The notes: generated by a model not told the origin, from the sequence alone. A stretch of 64,000 nucleotides of DNA from Sphingobacteriales bacterium 50-39 (GCA_001898505.1 MKTZ01000004.1:124001-188000); one strand, 5' to 3'; shown: positions 6,805 to 16,383, counted from the first letter of the stretch. Program-made: numbers and translations.

Positions 6805-9246
6805 ATGGAATATATAGGTGAACACCTTTTGCCCGGCAAGATCGGGCACTTCTTCGCTGTACTTTCACTGGCTTCTTCCCTTGTTGCATGTATATCTTAT
6901 TTCAAGGCCACCAACGCCAGGGATCCTTTAGAGGAGAAGAGCTGGAAAAAAATGGCGCGGTGGGCGTTTGGGATAGATGCGCTATCGGTGTTCTCCGTAC
7001 TTGTCACCATCATCTATATCGTCAGCAACCGGCTGTTCGAATATAACTTCGCCTGGGAGCATTCCAGCAGGGCACTGCCTTTGAACTATCTGATGGCCTG
7101 TATCTGGGAGGCGCAGGAGGGTAGCTTTCTTTTGTGGACCATCTGGCTTTGCGTGCTCGGCGGTATCCTCATCAAAAAAGCGGGCAAATGGGAAGCGCCT
7201 GTCATGACCGTAATGACCTTTGCGCTCTTCTGCGTAGCCACCATGATCCTTGGGATCTATCTATTCGGACATAACATCGGGATCAATCCATTCATCCTTT
7301 TACGGGAGAAGATGACCGGGGCGCCGATCTTTCAGCGTGCCGACTATCTCAGCTTCCCCCAGATGCAGGATGGCCAGGGCCTTGCCGCGCTGCTACAGAA
7401 CTATTGGATGACGATACATCCGCCCATCCTGTTCCTTGGATTCGCTTCCACCATCGTGCCTTTTGCCTATGCCATCGCGGGGCTGTGGACAAAGCAATAC
7501 AGCGGCTGGACAAAAGTGGCGCTGCCCTGGACCTTATTCTCGGCCTGTATACTTGGTACGGGCATCATGATGGGCGCTGCCTGGGCTTATGAATCGCTGA
7601 GCTTCGCGGGCTACTGGGCATGGGACCCGGTGGAGAATGCGTCGCTGGTGCCCTGGCTGGTCATGATAGCAGGTTTGCATACGCAGGTGGTCTACAACGC
7701 CACGGGTCATTCCCTGCGGGCTACTTATTTCTTTTTGATCACCCAGTTCGTCCTGATACTTTATTCCACCTTCCTTACCCGCAGCGGCGTCCTGGGCGAC
7801 ACCTCGGTGCATGCGTTCGTGGATTCGGGGATGAATGTACAGCTTGGACTCTTTGTGGCTGTGTTCCTGCTGCCTGCTTATATACTTTTTATCGCACGCT
7901 ATAAACAAATACCTTTTATCGCGAAGGAAGAGCAGACGAGCTCCCGGGAATTCTGGATGTTCATCGGAGCCCTGGTGCTTTTTCTCTCTGCCATGTTCAT
8001 CATCATTTCCACTTCCCTGCCTGTGATCAACTGGTTCCGGAAGGATAAAGTGACGACCAGTGACGACGCTGCCTTTTCGTACAACAGGGTGGAGATCTTC
8101 ATTGCGATACTATTAGGGCTTTTCACCGCCATCACGCAATTCCTGCGGTACAAACAGACCTCCCGCGAATATATCAGGAAACTGATGCTGCCCACGGCAA
8201 TAGCTCTCGTGCTGTCCGTACTGGTGAGTGTTTTTGGCGGTATCAACTACGACAAATACGGCGCCGGCTTTATGGTAGCCATTCACCTGGCTATGTTTGC
8301 CGGTATCTATGCGGTGGTAGCCAATGCGACGTATATCTATAGCGGCATGCGGGGGAAGCTAAAGGCTGCGGGCGCTTCCGTGGCCCATGTGGGATTTGGA
8401 CTTATGCTGGTAGGTATCCTTTTCTCCTCCGCCAAGAAACAAGTGCTCTCCTATAACACTACGGGCATCCTGCTGAACTTCGACCCCGAGGCCAAACAGA
8501 ATCCCATGGAGAATATCACGCTGTTGAAAGGGATCCGTACCGATATGGGTAAGTATTGGGCCACCTATGTCGATGGCGATTCCCTGGATCACCGCAGCAA
8601 GGCGGAGTACTTCCATATCCGGATGGAGAAAAAGGACGGGACCCTGAATTTCGATCTTTATCCCAGCTGGCTGAAGTCTACGAAGGGACAGGCGCAGATC
8701 TCGGCGAACCCCGACAAGTATCATTTTTGGAACAAGGACATATTCAGCTATATCACGGCGTCGGACAACCCGGCACAGCGGGGGGAAGATACGGTGCAGT
8801 TCAAGAGCAATCCCATAGCCATTCACGACACGGCCTATTATTCCAAGGGATATATCATACTGGATTCCATCGTGATCAATCCGGAGAAATATCACTTCGG
8901 CAAAGGTGATACGGCTCTGATGGCCCATCTCACCGTGGTCAGCAGGGACAGCATGCGTTACACGGCCACCCCCGTGTACTATGTAAAGGACAATGCACCG
9001 CGGTTTATCAATGACACCGTCTTTGCCCAGAACCTCGCCGTACGTTTTATGGGTCTGTCCGAAGGGCGGAAGCTCAATATTGGTATTAAAGAGTCTTCTA
9101 CTATGACCCCTTTTGTTGCGTTAAAAGTTTACGAATTCCCGCAAATAAACATCCTTTGGATCGGAACCATCATTATGATCATCGGCTTCATTATGAGCAT
9201 AGTATGGAGAAGGAGGCAAACTCGCTTGTCCCGGGTGGAAATATAG
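6805..9246 (+). CDS. ccmF: Cytochrome c haem lyase subunit CcmF/CcsA-type
   Basis: 813 residues with many hydrophobic segments over the first 480 and again around 505-540, a large soluble periplasmic region (about 550-775), and a final membrane helix. The tryptophan-rich haem-handling motif WAWDPVENASLVPW lies near residues 272-285, with conserved histidines in flanking loops (MTIHPPILFLG). It takes haem from CcmE and joins it to CxxCH sites of apocytochromes. Bacteroidota often keep only ccmE and ccmF together, as here. Overall length is somewhat above proteobacterial CcmF because of the long periplasmic part. Confidence 0.87.
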   Translation: MEYIGEHLLPGKIGHFFAVLSLASSLVACISYFKATNARDPLEEKSWKKMARWAFGIDALSVFSVLVTIIYIVSNRLFEYNFAWEHSSRALPLNYLMACIWEAQEGSFLLWTIWLCVLGGILIKKAGKWEAPVMTVMTFALFCVATMILGIYLFGHNIGINPFILLREKMTGAPIFQRADYLSFPQMQDGQGLAALLQNYWMTIHPPILFLGFASTIVPFAYAIAGLWTKQYSGWTKVALPWTLFSACILGTGIMMGAAWAYESLSFAGYWAWDPVENASLVPWLVMIAGLHTQVVYNATGHSLRATYFFLITQFVLILYSTFLTRSGVLGDTSVHAFVDSGMNVQLGLFVAVFLLPAYILFIARYKQIPFIAKEEQTSSREFWMFIGALVLFLSAMFIIISTSLPVINWFRKDKVTTSDDAAFSYNRVEIFIAILLGLFTAITQFLRYKQTSREYIRKLMLPTAIALVLSVLVSVFGGINYDKYGAGFMVAIHLAMFAGIYAVVANATYIYSGMRGKLKAAGASVAHVGFGLMLVGILFSSAKKQVLSYNTTGILLNFDPEAKQNPMENITLLKGIRTDMGKYWATYVDGDSLDHRSKAEYFHIRMEKKDGTLNFDLYPSWLKSTKGQAQISANPDKYHFWNKDIFSYITASDNPAQRGEDTVQFKSNPIAIHDTAYYSKGYIILDSIVINPEKYHFGKGDTALMAHLTVVSRDSMRYTATPVYYVKDNAPRFINDTVFAQNLAVRFMGLSEGRKLNIGIKESSTMTPFVALKVYEFPQINILWIGTIIMIIGFIMSIVWRRRQTRLSRVEI

Positions 9247-9258
9247 GGTTACCTCGTC

Positions 9259-9290
9259 CTTGCCTGGGGTATTAATTATATGTAACTTTA
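9259..9290 (+). promoter_or_regulatory. Promoter of the DUF4294 gene
   Basis: CTTG at 9259-9262 and TAACTTTA at 9283-9290 are 20 nt apart and resemble the -33/-7 pair. The box ends 7 nt before the ATG at 9298, suggesting a near-leaderless message separate from ccmF. Confidence 0.45.
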
Positions 9291-9297
9291 AGGACGC

Positions 9298-9951
9298 ATG
9301 GCCCATGGCATAAATAAATACCTGCTTTTTGTCTTCGTACTCGTGATGGGAGCATTGAATTTGCATGCTCAGCAGCAGGACACCACCAATAATATCCCCG
9401 ACAATATTCCACGTCCCGAGCTGGGTCCCAATGACACGATCATGGTGCCTGCCAAGGTATACCAGGGTGAGATACTATCTGCCCGGACGATAGAAATGAC
9501 CTGGGTGACGGCGCCCATGACGGCTGCTGCCCGCAGGAAATATGAAGAATGGACACGTCTCCGTAATGCTGTCTATGTCACCTATCCTTATGCACGCAAG
9601 GCGGGGATCATCATCAACGAAATGAATGCAAAGCTGGCGCTCCTGGATAAGGAGAGCGACAGGAAAAAGTATGTGGAATCCCGTGAAAAGGAATTGAAAA
9701 AGGAATTTACCGATCCTTTGGAGAAACTTTCCATTTATCAGGGCAAAGTATTGATGAAGCTGATCAACCGGCAGACGGGCAACAACTGTTATGCCCTTAT
9801 CAAAGAATACAAGGGTGGATTTACGGCCCGATTCTGGCAGACCGTCGCCTTCTTCTTTAGCAGCAATCTCAAACAGCCCTACGATCCCAAGGGCGATGAC
9901 CAGGCCATCGAGGCCATTGTGCAAGAGGTCGAACGTATGTATCGAGGCTAA
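9298..9951 (+). CDS. DUF4294 family secreted protein
   Basis: 217 residues with an N-terminal signal peptide (KYLLFVFVLVMGALNLHAQ, cleavage about residue 25). The body (VYQGEILSARTIEMTWV, then YVTYPYARKAGIIINEMNAKL) matches the Bacteroidota-specific DUF4294 family; it is rich in Lys, Glu and Arg and probably helical. The function is unknown. The 3' end overlaps the convergent rfaE2 gene by 4 bp. It sits after ccmF but seems to have its own promoter. Confidence 0.78.
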   Translation: MAHGINKYLLFVFVLVMGALNLHAQQQDTTNNIPDNIPRPELGPNDTIMVPAKVYQGEILSARTIEMTWVTAPMTAAARRKYEEWTRLRNAVYVTYPYARKAGIIINEMNAKLALLDKESDRKKYVESREKELKKEFTDPLEKLSIYQGKVLMKLINRQTGNNCYALIKEYKGGFTARFWQTVAFFFSSNLKQPYDPKGDDQAIEAIVQEVERMYRG

Positions 9952-10436
9952 CGCTTCATCTTCTCGATGATCCCGGTGGTGGAGACGCCGGGGACAATGG
10001 GATTTATTACCACTCTGCCGCCTGCGGCCATCACTTCCTTAGCACCTACGATCTGGTCAAGTGTATAATCGCCGCCTTTGACGAGGACGTCAGGCTGTAC
10101 GATCTTTATCAATTCCAGCGGCGTATCCTCATTAAAAATGACTACCGCATCGACCATGAGCAGAGAGGCCAGAACCGTGGCACGGGCCTGCTGTGGATTG
10201 ACGGGGCGTTGCGGTCCTTTCAGGCGACAGGTGGAATCGTCCGAGTTGAGTCCCACGACGAGAATGTCGGCTTCGCGTGCCGCATCGGACAGGGAGGCGA
10301 TATGACCCTCGTGGAGGATGTCGAAACAGCCGTTGGTAAAAGCAACGGTCTTGCTGAGTAGCCGCCACCGCCGCAGCTGGTGCTGCAGGGCAGAGAGGTC
10401 AAATATTTTCTGCTGAATAATTTGTGGGACCTTCAT
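9948..10436 (-). CDS. rfaE2: D-glycero-beta-D-manno-heptose 1-phosphate adenylyltransferase (RfaE2-type)
   Basis: 162 residues of the nucleotidyltransferase fold, the C-terminal half of E. coli HldE as a separate protein. Seen: TNGCFDILHEGH (the HxGH nucleotide site), VGLNSDDSTCRLKGPQRPV, and VKGGDY ahead of the C-terminal substrate loop with PGVSTTGIIEK. It would activate heptose 1-phosphate with ATP for LPS core synthesis. The start overlaps the flippase-like gene by 38 bp, and its stop overlaps the convergent DUF4294 gene. Last gene of panC-panD-flippase-rfaE2. Confidence 0.87.
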   Translation of the reverse strand: MKVPQIIQQKIFDLSALQHQLRRWRLLSKTVAFTNGCFDILHEGHIASLSDAAREADILVVGLNSDDSTCRLKGPQRPVNPQQARATVLASLLMVDAVVIFNEDTPLELIKIVQPDVLVKGGDYTLDQIVGAKEVMAAGGRVVINPIVPGVSTTGIIEKMKR

Positions 10437-11436
10437 TTTTACTTCGATTGACTTGTGGAAGGAGTATGAAGCTGGTTACGCCAAAGAGGATAAAGCTAAG
10501 CAATTGTCCGAACCAAAGGAGCCAGCCAAGAGCCTGCCCGTAAGGGCTACCCGGTACGCCATAAAAAGATACCGTCTTCTCAACGAGGAGCGCATAGGCG
10601 CCGATGCCGCCGGGGGAGACGATCATGCCCACGCTACCCATTGCCAGGACGGTAAGGGCGTCTACGATCGTGAGATGGCTGGTCTCGCTGATGGCAAAAA
10701 AGCCCATCCAGGTGCTGAAAAGGTATAAGGCCCAGATGCCTACGGTGTAAACAAAGAAAAGAGGCTTGTTCCTCAGGTCTTTTACGCTGGTGAGGCCATG
10801 CCAGATATTGACACCGATGGCTTTTACCTTTTGTACGATGTTGATATGCTCGAATCTGGACAGGAACCATTTCGCGCCGAAGAAGAGGATGGCGAGCCCG
10901 GCTGCCACGGCGATGATCTTCCACCAGGCTATTTTGCCGCTGGCATTATGGAAGAAAGCCTCCAGGTTATCGGCGGTAAGGGAATGGATCACGTCGAACT
11001 GGAAGACGAGGGCCAGTCCAAAGACGGCCAGCAGGCAGATGACGTCGAAGGCTCTTTCGGCCACGATGGTACCTACCAGCTTGTCTGCGGGTATCTTCTC
11101 ATAGCGGGCGAGGACGGTACATTTCACCACTTCCCCCAGGCGAGGAGCGCCGACATTGACGAAATAGCCGATCATTACTCCTAAAAATGCGTTTATACGC
11201 TTGGGCTTATAGCCGAGGGGCTCCATCAGCTGGCGCCAGCGGAGGGCTCTTAGCCAGTGAGAGGCCAGCAGCAGAAGAAGAACGGGGACGAGGATCCAGT
11301 AATTAGCCCGGTGGAGGGAATCCTTGAGCTTTGCCCAGTCGTCCTTTTTCATGTCTTTCTGACTCAACCACACAAAAAACGCTGCCAATGCAGCGAAGAA
11401 AAGATATTGAAGTATAGTCCGAAGTTTCTTCTTCAT
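10399..11436 (-). CDS. Lysylphosphatidylglycerol synthase TM-region / flippase-like membrane protein
   Basis: 345 residues with about eight membrane segments, of the UPF0104 (LPG synthase transmembrane domain) family. Typical pieces are ASHWLRALRWRQLMEPLGY, GYFVNVGAPRLGEVVKC, VAERAFDVICLL and SPGGIGAYALLVE. Relatives are proposed lipid flippases; the aminoacyl-transferase half of MprF is absent. It lies 11 bp after panD and overlaps rfaE2, so it is co-expressed with both; linkage to an LPS gene favours an envelope-lipid role. Confidence 0.82.
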   Translation of the reverse strand: MKKKLRTILQYLFFAALAAFFVWLSQKDMKKDDWAKLKDSLHRANYWILVPVLLLLLASHWLRALRWRQLMEPLGYKPKRINAFLGVMIGYFVNVGAPRLGEVVKCTVLARYEKIPADKLVGTIVAERAFDVICLLAVFGLALVFQFDVIHSLTADNLEAFFHNASGKIAWWKIIAVAAGLAILFFGAKWFLSRFEHINIVQKVKAIGVNIWHGLTSVKDLRNKPLFFVYTVGIWALYLFSTWMGFFAISETSHLTIVDALTVLAMGSVGMIVSPGGIGAYALLVEKTVSFYGVPGSPYGQALGWLLWFGQLLSFILFGVTSFILLPQVNRSKNEGPTNYSAENI

Positions 11437-11447
11437 ACAGGCCCAAA

Positions 11448-11792
11448 TTACAGCTTATTTCCTTCTTTTGGAAATACGATACGTGGAGTAAATTTCTTAG
11501 CTTCTTCAAAATCCATATGCGCGTAGGAGATGACAATAACGATGTCGCCTACTGCCCCTTGTCTGGCTGCGGGACCGTTGAGGCAGCAGGTGCCGGAGCC
11601 CCTTTTGCCTTTTATGAGGTAGGTCTCGATACGGGCGCCGTTGTTGACGTTGACGATCTGCACTTTTTCGTTCTCGATCATATTGGCGGCGTCCATAAGG
11701 TCTTCATCCAGGGTCAGACTGCCCACATAGTTCAGGTTGGCCTCTGTGATCACGGCGCGGTGTACTTTCGATTTGAGAATTTCTATCATCAT
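11448..11792 (-). CDS. panD: Aspartate 1-decarboxylase
   Basis: 114 residues. It makes beta-alanine from aspartate for pantothenate synthesis and self-cleaves to create a pyruvoyl group. The start is set at 11792 ([12 protein letters not shown]): with it the cleavage site falls at Gly24-Ser25 (YVGS), the same numbering as E. coli, whereas a frame open to 11870 would add a non-homologous leader. Conserved [20 protein letters not shown] and [13 protein letters not shown] are visible. It follows panC by 74 bp. Confidence 0.92.
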   Translation of the reverse strand: MMIEILKSKVHRAVITEANLNYVGSLTLDEDLMDAANMIENEKVQIVNVNNGARIETYLIKGKRGSGTCCLNGPAARQGAVGDIVIVISYAHMDFEEAKKFTPRIVFPKEGNKL

Positions 11793-11866
11793 AATTTCCG
11801 CAAGATAACACTTCCGACCATAGGAAGGTTCGAATATGTGCGGGAGGGCCGGCCCCAGGGATGAAC

Positions 11867-12706
11867 TCAAAGAGTCATGTTGTCGATCAGTCTGATCTCA
11901 CCAAGAAATGCTGCCACGAGGGCGACGGCGGGGACCTCGCTACGCTGGACAGGCTCCAGGGTCATGGGGTCGGCGATACTCACATAATCTACCCGGAAAC
12001 CCTTTTCTTCCAGCAGGGAGGTGGCAGATTTGATGAGGCGATCGGTTTTTTCTCCTTTTTGCCACCCTTCTTTTATTCTGGTGAGAGCCTGGTGGATCGT
12101 GGTAGCCGTCCTTCGCTGGTCTTCGGAGAGTCGCATATTGCGGCTGCTCATGGCCAGGCCATCTTTTTCGCGGACGATGGGACAAGGGACCAGCCGGGTG
12201 GGAAGGCCGATGATCTCCAGCAGCCGGTGGACGACCATGCATTGCTGATAATCTTTCTGACCCATGAAGAGCTGATCGGGCCGAACCGCTTCGAGCAGCC
12301 GGCGCATGACCTGACAGACTCCCTGGAAATGACCGGGCCGGAAAGCGCCTTCCAGGAGCGACTCTAAGCTCCCAAGGTCATATTTTTCAAGATCTTTTAT
12401 CCCATCAGGATAAATATCCGGGACTTCCGGGAGGTAAAGGACATCCACACCTGCCTGCTCCAGGAGGAGGATATCATTTTCTATTGTAATAGGATATTTC
12501 TGAAAATCCTTGGGGTCATTGAACTGGGTTGGGTTGACAAAAATGCTGCAAACAGTGGTCTCTGTGCCTTTTTTAGATATATCAATAAGTGATATATGTC
12601 CTGCATGCAAGGCTCCCATCGTGGGTACAAATCCGATGGATCTCCCTTCTGATCGCTGTTTATCCAACCACTGGACCAGATCAGCTTTCCTTTTGATCAA
12701 TAGCAT
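11867..12706 (-). CDS. panC: Pantothenate synthetase
   Basis: 279 residues, typical length. It joins pantoate and beta-alanine with ATP. Motifs: [15 protein letters not shown] near residues 27-41, [17 protein letters not shown], a [21 protein letters not shown] region, and the KMSKS-like SSRNMRLS. First gene of the panC-panD-flippase-rfaE2 set and divergent from the GT5-domain gene, an order commonly seen in Bacteroidota. Confidence 0.93.
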   Translation of the reverse strand: MLLIKRKADLVQWLDKQRSEGRSIGFVPTMGALHAGHISLIDISKKGTETTVCSIFVNPTQFNDPKDFQKYPITIENDILLLEQAGVDVLYLPEVPDIYPDGIKDLEKYDLGSLESLLEGAFRPGHFQGVCQVMRRLLEAVRPDQLFMGQKDYQQCMVVHRLLEIIGLPTRLVPCPIVREKDGLAMSSRNMRLSEDQRRTATTIHQALTRIKEGWQKGEKTDRLIKSATSLLEEKGFRVDYVSIADPMTLEPVQRSEVPAVALVAAFLGEIRLIDNMTL

Positions 12707-12766
12707 AATTTTTCATTTATAGCCGTGGAACGCCCGTCAATGCACCAATTTTCCGAAAAAATTGCG

Positions 12767-12774
12767 TAACTTTG
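12767..12774 (+). promoter_or_regulatory. -7-type box TAACTTTG before the GT5-domain gene
   Basis: TAACTTTG matches TAnnTTTG and lies 57 nt before the ATG at 12831. The GGGGTGCGCCC hairpin at about 12791-12801 would be in the leader. It excludes a start at 12762, which is upstream of the box. Confidence 0.5.
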
Positions 12775-12830
12775 CAAACCAATTGGTTAGGGGGGTGCGC
12801 CCAGGTTCGTCTCATCAATTAAATCTAATA

Positions 12831-13643
12831 ATGCTACAAAAAAAGCGAATTTTATTTATTGCCAACGAAATGTCGCCTTATTTAGAGCTGACCGAGTTTG
12901 CAGAGATAGTGAATAAACTGGCAATAAAGTCGAATGAAAGCGGGTTTGAGGTACGTTGCATCATGCCGCGCTTTGGGGTGGTTAACGAACGCAGGCATCG
13001 TCTTCATGAGGTGGTAAGGCTGTCCGGGATAAATGTAGCGGTGGACAATGATGATTTTCCTTTACAGATCAAGGTAGCCAGCCTGCCCAATGCCCGTTTG
13101 CAGGTATATTTTCTGGACAATGAGGATCTTTTCAAGCGGAAGTTCATATTTCATGACGAGCAGGAAAAGTGGTTCGAGGACAATGGTCTTCGGACGGTGT
13201 TCTATTGCAAGGGGGCGCTGGAGACAGTGAAGAAGTTTGGCTGGCCACCCGATGTCATTCATTGCAGCGGCTGGATGACGGGACTTATTCCTTTGTATCT
13301 CAAGACTGTCTATAAGAAGGAGCCGGTATTTGCCCATAGCAAGTGTGTTTTCACCATCGGTCAGAACACCTTTAAGGAGAAACTGGGTCCTGATTTCCTC
13401 AAGATTGCCAACATACATACCAACATCAAGGAAAAGGACCTCGAGCCCTATAAGGAGGCCAATAACACAGCGCTGTTCCGGGGCGGGGCCACTTATGCAG
13501 ATGCCATCACCTTTGGCGCCGACAAGGTCGACAAGAAACTTGTCGAGGAGTTCGGAAAAACCAGGGGCAAAAAGGTATTATCCTTCAATGCCGAGAGTGA
13601 TCTGAGCGACTACTTGCAGTTGTACACCGACCTCAGCAAATAA
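12831..13643 (+). CDS. Stand-alone glycogen/starch synthase N-terminal (GT5) domain protein
   Basis: 270 residues; full glycogen synthases have about 480. The sequence follows the GT5 N-terminal Rossmann domain ([69 protein letters not shown]) and ends before the ADP-glucose-binding C-terminal domain. The usual KxGG-type loop near the N-terminus is not seen ([10 protein letters not shown] instead), so it is probably not a working synthase. No frameshifted C-terminal half follows; metK comes next. The gene next to panC is a regular Bacteroidota arrangement, so the short form is native rather than broken. Confidence 0.78.
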   Translation: MLQKKRILFIANEMSPYLELTEFAEIVNKLAIKSNESGFEVRCIMPRFGVVNERRHRLHEVVRLSGINVAVDNDDFPLQIKVASLPNARLQVYFLDNEDLFKRKFIFHDEQEKWFEDNGLRTVFYCKGALETVKKFGWPPDVIHCSGWMTGLIPLYLKTVYKKEPVFAHSKCVFTIGQNTFKEKLGPDFLKIANIHTNIKEKDLEPYKEANNTALFRGGATYADAITFGADKVDKKLVEEFGKTRGKKVLSFNAESDLSDYLQLYTDLSK

Positions 13644-13715
13644 GCTGCTCAGCCAGGGCAATAATTTGTTGTTAAATAACGATGTTAGCCGTGGCCGAGC
13701 AAAGGTTCCAATCAT

Positions 13716-13723
13716 TATCTTTG
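13716..13723 (+). promoter_or_regulatory. -7-type box TATCTTTG before metK
   Basis: TATCTTTG matches TAnnTTTG and would give a leader of about 45 nt before the ATG at 13774. The leader is AT-rich and shows no convincing SAM-riboswitch fold. No strong -33 box. Confidence 0.4.
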
Positions 13724-13773
13724 CCGGCGTAAGCGAAACCCATTATAACTATTATTTAAATTGTTTTAATTAC

Positions 13774-15027
13774 ATGCCTTATTTATTCACTTCCGAGAGC
13801 GTTTCTGAGGGCCATCCCGATAAAGTGGCCGACCAGATATCTGACGCATTGATCGATAATTTCCTGGCTTTTGACCCTCAATCAAAAGTGGCTTGCGAAA
13901 CACTGGTTACCACTGGCCAGGTAGTGCTGGCCGGCGAAGTAAAGTCCAGAGCTTATCTGGACGTACAGGAAATTGCCCGTGGCGTTATCCGCAAGATCGG
14001 ATATACCAAGAGCGAATATATGTTCGAAGCTAATTCCTGCGGTATCTTTTCCGCCATTCACGAGCAGTCTTCCGATATCAACCAGGGTGTTGACAGGAAG
14101 AAGAAAGAGGAGCAGGGTGCGGGCGACCAGGGGATGATGTTTGGCTACGCAAGCAACGAGACAGAAGACTATATGCCGCTGGCGCTGGACCTGGCCCACA
14201 AAATATTGTTAGAACTGGCTGCCCTGAGAAGGGAGAACAAGCAGATCAAATATCTCCGTCCTGATGCCAAGAGCCAGGTAACCCTGGAATACGACGACAA
14301 TAACAAGCCCGTCCGTATCGATGCCATCGTGGTTTCCACACAGCACGACGATTTTGACACAGAAGCTAAGATGCAGGCCAGGATCAAGAAGGATATCATC
14401 GAGATCCTGATCCCCCGTGTGAAGGCTAAGTATAAAAAATATGCTCGTCTTTTCAACGATCAGATCAAATATCATATCAATCCCACCGGTAAATTCGTCA
14501 TTGGCGGACCCCATGGTGATACCGGCCTGACCGGGAGAAAGATCATTGTAGATACCTATGGTGGGAAGGGTGCGCATGGCGGCGGAGCCTTCAGCGGAAA
14601 AGACCCCTCCAAGGTGGACCGCAGCGCGGCTTATGCAACTCGTCATATTGCCAAGAACCTGGTGGCTGCCGGCGTTGCCGACGAGATCCTGGTACAGGTA
14701 TCCTATGCCATTGGCGTAGCACAGCCTACCAGCATCAACGTAAACACGTTTGGTACTGCCAAGGTCAAGCTGACAGATGGCCAGATAGCCAAGAAAGTAA
14801 TGGAGCTGTTCGATATGCGTCCTTACTTTATCGAGACCCGTCTGAAGCTTCGCAATCCCATCTATAGCGAGACCGCAGCCTATGGTCATATGGGCCGCAA
14901 ATCGGAGACGGTGGAGAAGACCTTTGTATCGCCCGATGGCAAGGAAGTGAAGAAGAAGGTAGAGCTCTTCACCTGGGAAAAGCTGGACTACGTACCGAAA
15001 GTTAAAAAAGCCTTCGGACTAAAATAA
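13774..15027 (+). CDS. metK: S-adenosylmethionine synthetase
   Basis: 417 residues. It makes SAM from methionine and ATP. The start [21 protein letters not shown] carries the signature N-terminus; a frame open to 13666 adds non-homologous residues and runs across the promoter box. Other signatures: [33 protein letters not shown] and [19 protein letters not shown]. The middle section (about residues 155-215, with [11 protein letters not shown]) is slightly longer than in E. coli, as in other Bacteroidota. A strong terminator follows directly. Confidence 0.96.
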   Translation: MPYLFTSESVSEGHPDKVADQISDALIDNFLAFDPQSKVACETLVTTGQVVLAGEVKSRAYLDVQEIARGVIRKIGYTKSEYMFEANSCGIFSAIHEQSSDINQGVDRKKKEEQGAGDQGMMFGYASNETEDYMPLALDLAHKILLELAALRRENKQIKYLRPDAKSQVTLEYDDNNKPVRIDAIVVSTQHDDFDTEAKMQARIKKDIIEILIPRVKAKYKKYARLFNDQIKYHINPTGKFVIGGPHGDTGLTGRKIIVDTYGGKGAHGGGAFSGKDPSKVDRSAAYATRHIAKNLVAAGVADEILVQVSYAIGVAQPTSINVNTFGTAKVKLTDGQIAKKVMELFDMRPYFIETRLKLRNPIYSETAAYGHMGRKSETVEKTFVSPDGKEVKKKVELFTWEKLDYVPKVKKAFGLK

Positions 15028-15047
15028 TCTTAAACACCAATATGGAA

Positions 15048-15070
15048 ACCTCCCGTCAGGGAGGTTTTTT
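15048..15070 (+). terminator. Rho-independent terminator of metK
   Basis: Perfect stem ACCTCCC/GGGAGGT with loop GTCA, followed by six T. The Nudix start codon comes 3 nt after the T-run. Confidence 0.85.
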
Positions 15071-15073
15071 GTT

Positions 15074-15631
15074 ATGAATCCATGGACTATACTTTCTGAG
15101 CGGGCCGTCTATGACAATAAATGGATCGGTGTGACCGAGTATGATGTCCTCAACCCCAGCGGGGGTAAAGGCATTTATGGCGTAGTCCATTTCAAGGGGC
15201 TGGCTATTGGCGTCGTGCCCCTGGATGAGGAGTTGAATACCTGGCTGGTAGGGCAATACAGATTCCCTTTAAATCAGTATAGCTGGGAGATACCGGAGGG
15301 AGGGGGTGATCCTGCCGTTCCCCCTGTGGCATCAGCGCAACGGGAGCTGCTGGAGGAAACGGGACTGGTGGCGAAAGAGTGGACGCCCATTATGGAAATG
15401 CATCTTTCGAACTCTGTCAGTGATGAAAAAGCCATCCTGTTTTTGGCGCGGCAGCTGGAGCAGCGGGAACCCGAGCCGGAGGAGACGGAGCAATTGGTGG
15501 TGCGCAAGCTGCCTTTTGAAGAAGCATACCGGATGGTGATGAATGGGGTCATCACGGACTCCATGTCGGTGGCAGCCATCCTGAAAGTCAAAATACTATT
15601 AAATGAAGCAATCATCCCTCATCATCGGTAG
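15074..15631 (+). CDS. Nudix hydrolase (ADP-ribose pyrophosphatase-like)
   Basis: 185 residues. It probably hydrolyses ADP-ribose or another nucleoside diphosphate derivative. The core Nudix signature is RELLEETGL at 90-98, preceded by EIPEGGGDP (72-80). The Glu normally placed seven residues ahead of the Arg is replaced by Val82 (PAVPPVAS), while the catalytic REUxEE part is intact. The ATG lies directly after the metK terminator, so it needs read-through or a promoter hidden in the terminator. Its 3' end overlaps rlmB by 29 bp. Confidence 0.85.
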   Translation: MNPWTILSERAVYDNKWIGVTEYDVLNPSGGKGIYGVVHFKGLAIGVVPLDEELNTWLVGQYRFPLNQYSWEIPEGGGDPAVPPVASAQRELLEETGLVAKEWTPIMEMHLSNSVSDEKAILFLARQLEQREPEPEETEQLVVRKLPFEEAYRMVMNGVITDSMSVAAILKVKILLNEAIIPHHR

Positions 15632-16343
15632 ACAGCCCCTTATCGAGGCCATCCGATCAGGGAGGGCCGTGGATAAGATATTGCTGCAACGCAATGCATC
15701 GGGAGATGCCATCGCAGAGATACGGCAATTAGCCCGGGAGCATAATGTACCCATACAGGTAGTGCCTGTGGAGAAGCTGGCATCGATGACCAGGGCCAAT
15801 CACCAGGGGGTGCTGGCGTATGCGGGGCTGGTACAGTATCTCGATCTGCAGCAGGTGATCGATCACGTGGTAGCGGAGGGGCAGACGCCTCTGTTCGTTA
15901 TGCTGGATGGGGTCACCGATGTGCGTAACATCGGCGCGATAGCCCGGAGCGCTCTTTGCTGCGGCGCCCAGGCGCTTATCATTCCGGACAAAGGGGTAGG
16001 CGCCCTGAATGAAGAGGCGATGAAGTCTTCTGCGGGGGCGCTGGAACGTATCAATATTTGCCGGGTAAACAGCCTGCTCAAGGCGGTGGATAGCCTGCAT
16101 TTCAATGGCATCAAAGTATTCACCAGCGAAATGAACGCTGCCCGGAAGGTTTTTGAGCTGCCTTTGCAAGAGCCCTGCTGTATCGTTATGGGGAGCGAAG
16201 ACAAGGGGGTGCAGTCCTATATACGCAAGGCGGCGGATGAGCATTTCTCCATTCCTATGGCCGGTGATTTCGACTCGCTGAATGTGTCCGTTGCGGCGGG
16301 CATCATACTTTATGAGGCGTTGAAACACCGGATGAAGCCATAG
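15603..16343 (+). CDS. rlmB: TrmH/SpoU family 23S rRNA 2'-O-methyltransferase (RlmB-type)
   Basis: 246 residues: an N-terminal RNA-binding domain (IIGRQPLIEAIRSGRAVDKILLQ) and a C-terminal SPOUT knot domain (LDGVTDVRNIGAIARSALCCGAQALI, VMGSEDKGVQSYIRKAAD, IPMAGDFDSLNVSVAAGI). RlmB methylates a guanosine ribose in the 23S rRNA peptidyl-transferase region. It overlaps the Nudix gene by 29 bp, so the two are translated together. Confidence 0.9.
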   Translation: MKQSSLIIGRQPLIEAIRSGRAVDKILLQRNASGDAIAEIRQLAREHNVPIQVVPVEKLASMTRANHQGVLAYAGLVQYLDLQQVIDHVVAEGQTPLFVMLDGVTDVRNIGAIARSALCCGAQALIIPDKGVGALNEEAMKSSAGALERINICRVNSLLKAVDSLHFNGIKVFTSEMNAARKVFELPLQEPCCIVMGSEDKGVQSYIRKAADEHFSIPMAGDFDSLNVSVAAGIILYEALKHRMKP

Positions 16344-16347
16344 ACGG

Positions 16348-16377
16348 TTCGGACCACTGGGGAATTTAGTAAATTTG
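16348..16377 (+). promoter_or_regulatory. Promoter of the HMG-CoA lyase gene
   Basis: TTCG at 16348-16351 and TAAATTTG at 16370-16377, 18 nt apart. Only 6 nt separate the -7 box from the ATG at 16384, predicting a leaderless mRNA. Confidence 0.6.
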
Positions 16378-16383
16378 TGTCAC

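Noticed and set aside
12831-13643. Frameshifted full glycogen synthase
   Set aside because: No C-terminal GT5 sequence in any frame before metK, so the gene is a native short form.
13644-13773. SAM riboswitch in the metK leader
   Set aside because: The region after the TATCTTTG box is about 45 nt, AT-rich, and shows none of the SAM-I or SAM-II core stems I know.
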